From: Prorocentrum cordatum
Lineage: Eukaryota; Sar; Dinophyceae; Prorocentrales; Prorocentraceae
DNA length: 64,000 nucleotides
Assembly (NCBI GenBank): GCA_963575745.1
Contig: CAUYUJ010020586.1
Location: 62,001-126,000 of the forward strand
Reading direction: 5' to 3'
Shown: in pieces, positions 63,640-64,000 of the stretch
Position numbering within the stretch: the stretch's first letter is position 1
How the letters are laid out: each line of letters begins with the position of its first letter
Position numbers and translations under genes: made by a program
The notes under the pieces: model-generated
Told to the model about the DNA's origin: nothing
Databases searched by the model: none
Seen by the model: only the letters and a program-made list of their open reading frames with translations

Positions 63640-64000
63640 GTTTTGAAGGTCTTTTAGGGGCCGTTTGGGGTCCTCTTTGGGGCCTCGTGGGGCATCTAGG
63701 GGGCCTCTGGGGCTCTGTTGGGGGCCTCTGGGGGCCTCGTGGAGGCCTCTTGGGGCGGAAGGCTCGAATTGTCGGTTCATGTTCCCCCTCTTGAGCCCAA
63801 CTTGGGGCCGTCTTGGGGCCCTCTTGGGCGATCTTGGGCGCCTCGTGGGCCGTCTTGGGGCGCTCTTGGGCCGTCTTGGGGCTCTCTTGCGCCGTCGTGG
63901 CGCCCTCCTTTGGTGCCTCTTGGGCCGCGTTGAGCTGATTTCTGGGGCCTCGTGGGCTGTCTTAGACAATCGGAAGCACGTAACAGCGAGAACACGAAAA
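63640..64000. repeat. CCAAGANGGCC array with core, copy 4 (reverse, cut by window edge)
   Basis: TTGGGGCCGTCTTGGGGCC repeats lead into a core at 63955-64000 (CAATCGGAAGCACGTAACAG, GCGAGAACACGAAAA) like that at 62340. Confidence 0.7.

Overview
This window looks like nuclear DNA of a dinoflagellate, and its strong GC bias fits a Prorocentrum-like species better than the AT-richer Symbiodiniaceae; the species call is inference. Three things point to a dinoflagellate. There are two near-copies of the 22-nt dinoflagellate spliced leader (30451-30472 and 43157-43178, both minus strand), each just upstream of a broken, apparently intronless gene copy. One multi-exon gene has a GC-AG intron and a short intron with inverted repeats at its splice sites. 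Finally, protein-coding sequence is scarce among microsatellites, minisatellites, fold-back repeats and decayed LINE retrotransposons.

Layout. 1-2640: 5' half of a LINE (minus; ORF1 intact, ORF2 endonuclease frameshifted). 2.6-7 kb: microsatellites and dispersed repeats. 7.0-11.7 kb: a secreted YHYH-type protein gene (minus, three exons), whose 3-kb second intron is full of hairpin elements. 12-17.4 kb: dyads, (GAC)n, a CTGCAG minisatellite, an uninterrupted (GTC)69 tract and a head-to-head inverted duplication of a coding-like segment. 17.9-24.3 kb: a nearly complete but decayed LINE (minus; ORF1 coiled coil, then EN, RT, RNase H and C-terminal domain). 24.4-28.7 kb: fold-backs and minisatellites. 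29.2-30.5 kb: spliced-leader-tagged pseudogene 1. 31-32.3 kb: repeats. 32.9-37.6 kb: a different LINE (EN, RT, C2H2 fingers, no RNase H) with a separate 240-aa ORF at its 3' side. 37.6-40.8 kb: diverged repeat arrays. 40.8-41.9 kb: an unrecognised frameshifted gene. 42.4-43.2 kb: spliced-leader-tagged pseudogene 2. 43.2-50 kb: microsatellites, a 73-bp tandem array and fold-backs. 50.1-54.1 kb: a 5'-truncated LINE (minus; EN tail, RT, RNase H) with a nonsense codon in RT. 54-58.7 kb: repeats. 59.3-60.2 kb: 3' remnant of another retroelement with a zinc-binding and endonuclease-like tail. 60-64 kb: repeats.

No intact autonomous element is visible. All recognisable coding sequence is on the minus strand. 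The clearest host gene is the YHYH gene. The most interesting material is the non-coding mobile fraction: at least three short inverted-repeat families with several copies each (188-bp hairpin element, about 125-bp terminal-inverted-repeat element, 167-bp fold-back), an introner-like intron, spliced-leader relics that show mRNA recycling, and a tendency for retrocopies to begin at CTCC/GGAG tracts.
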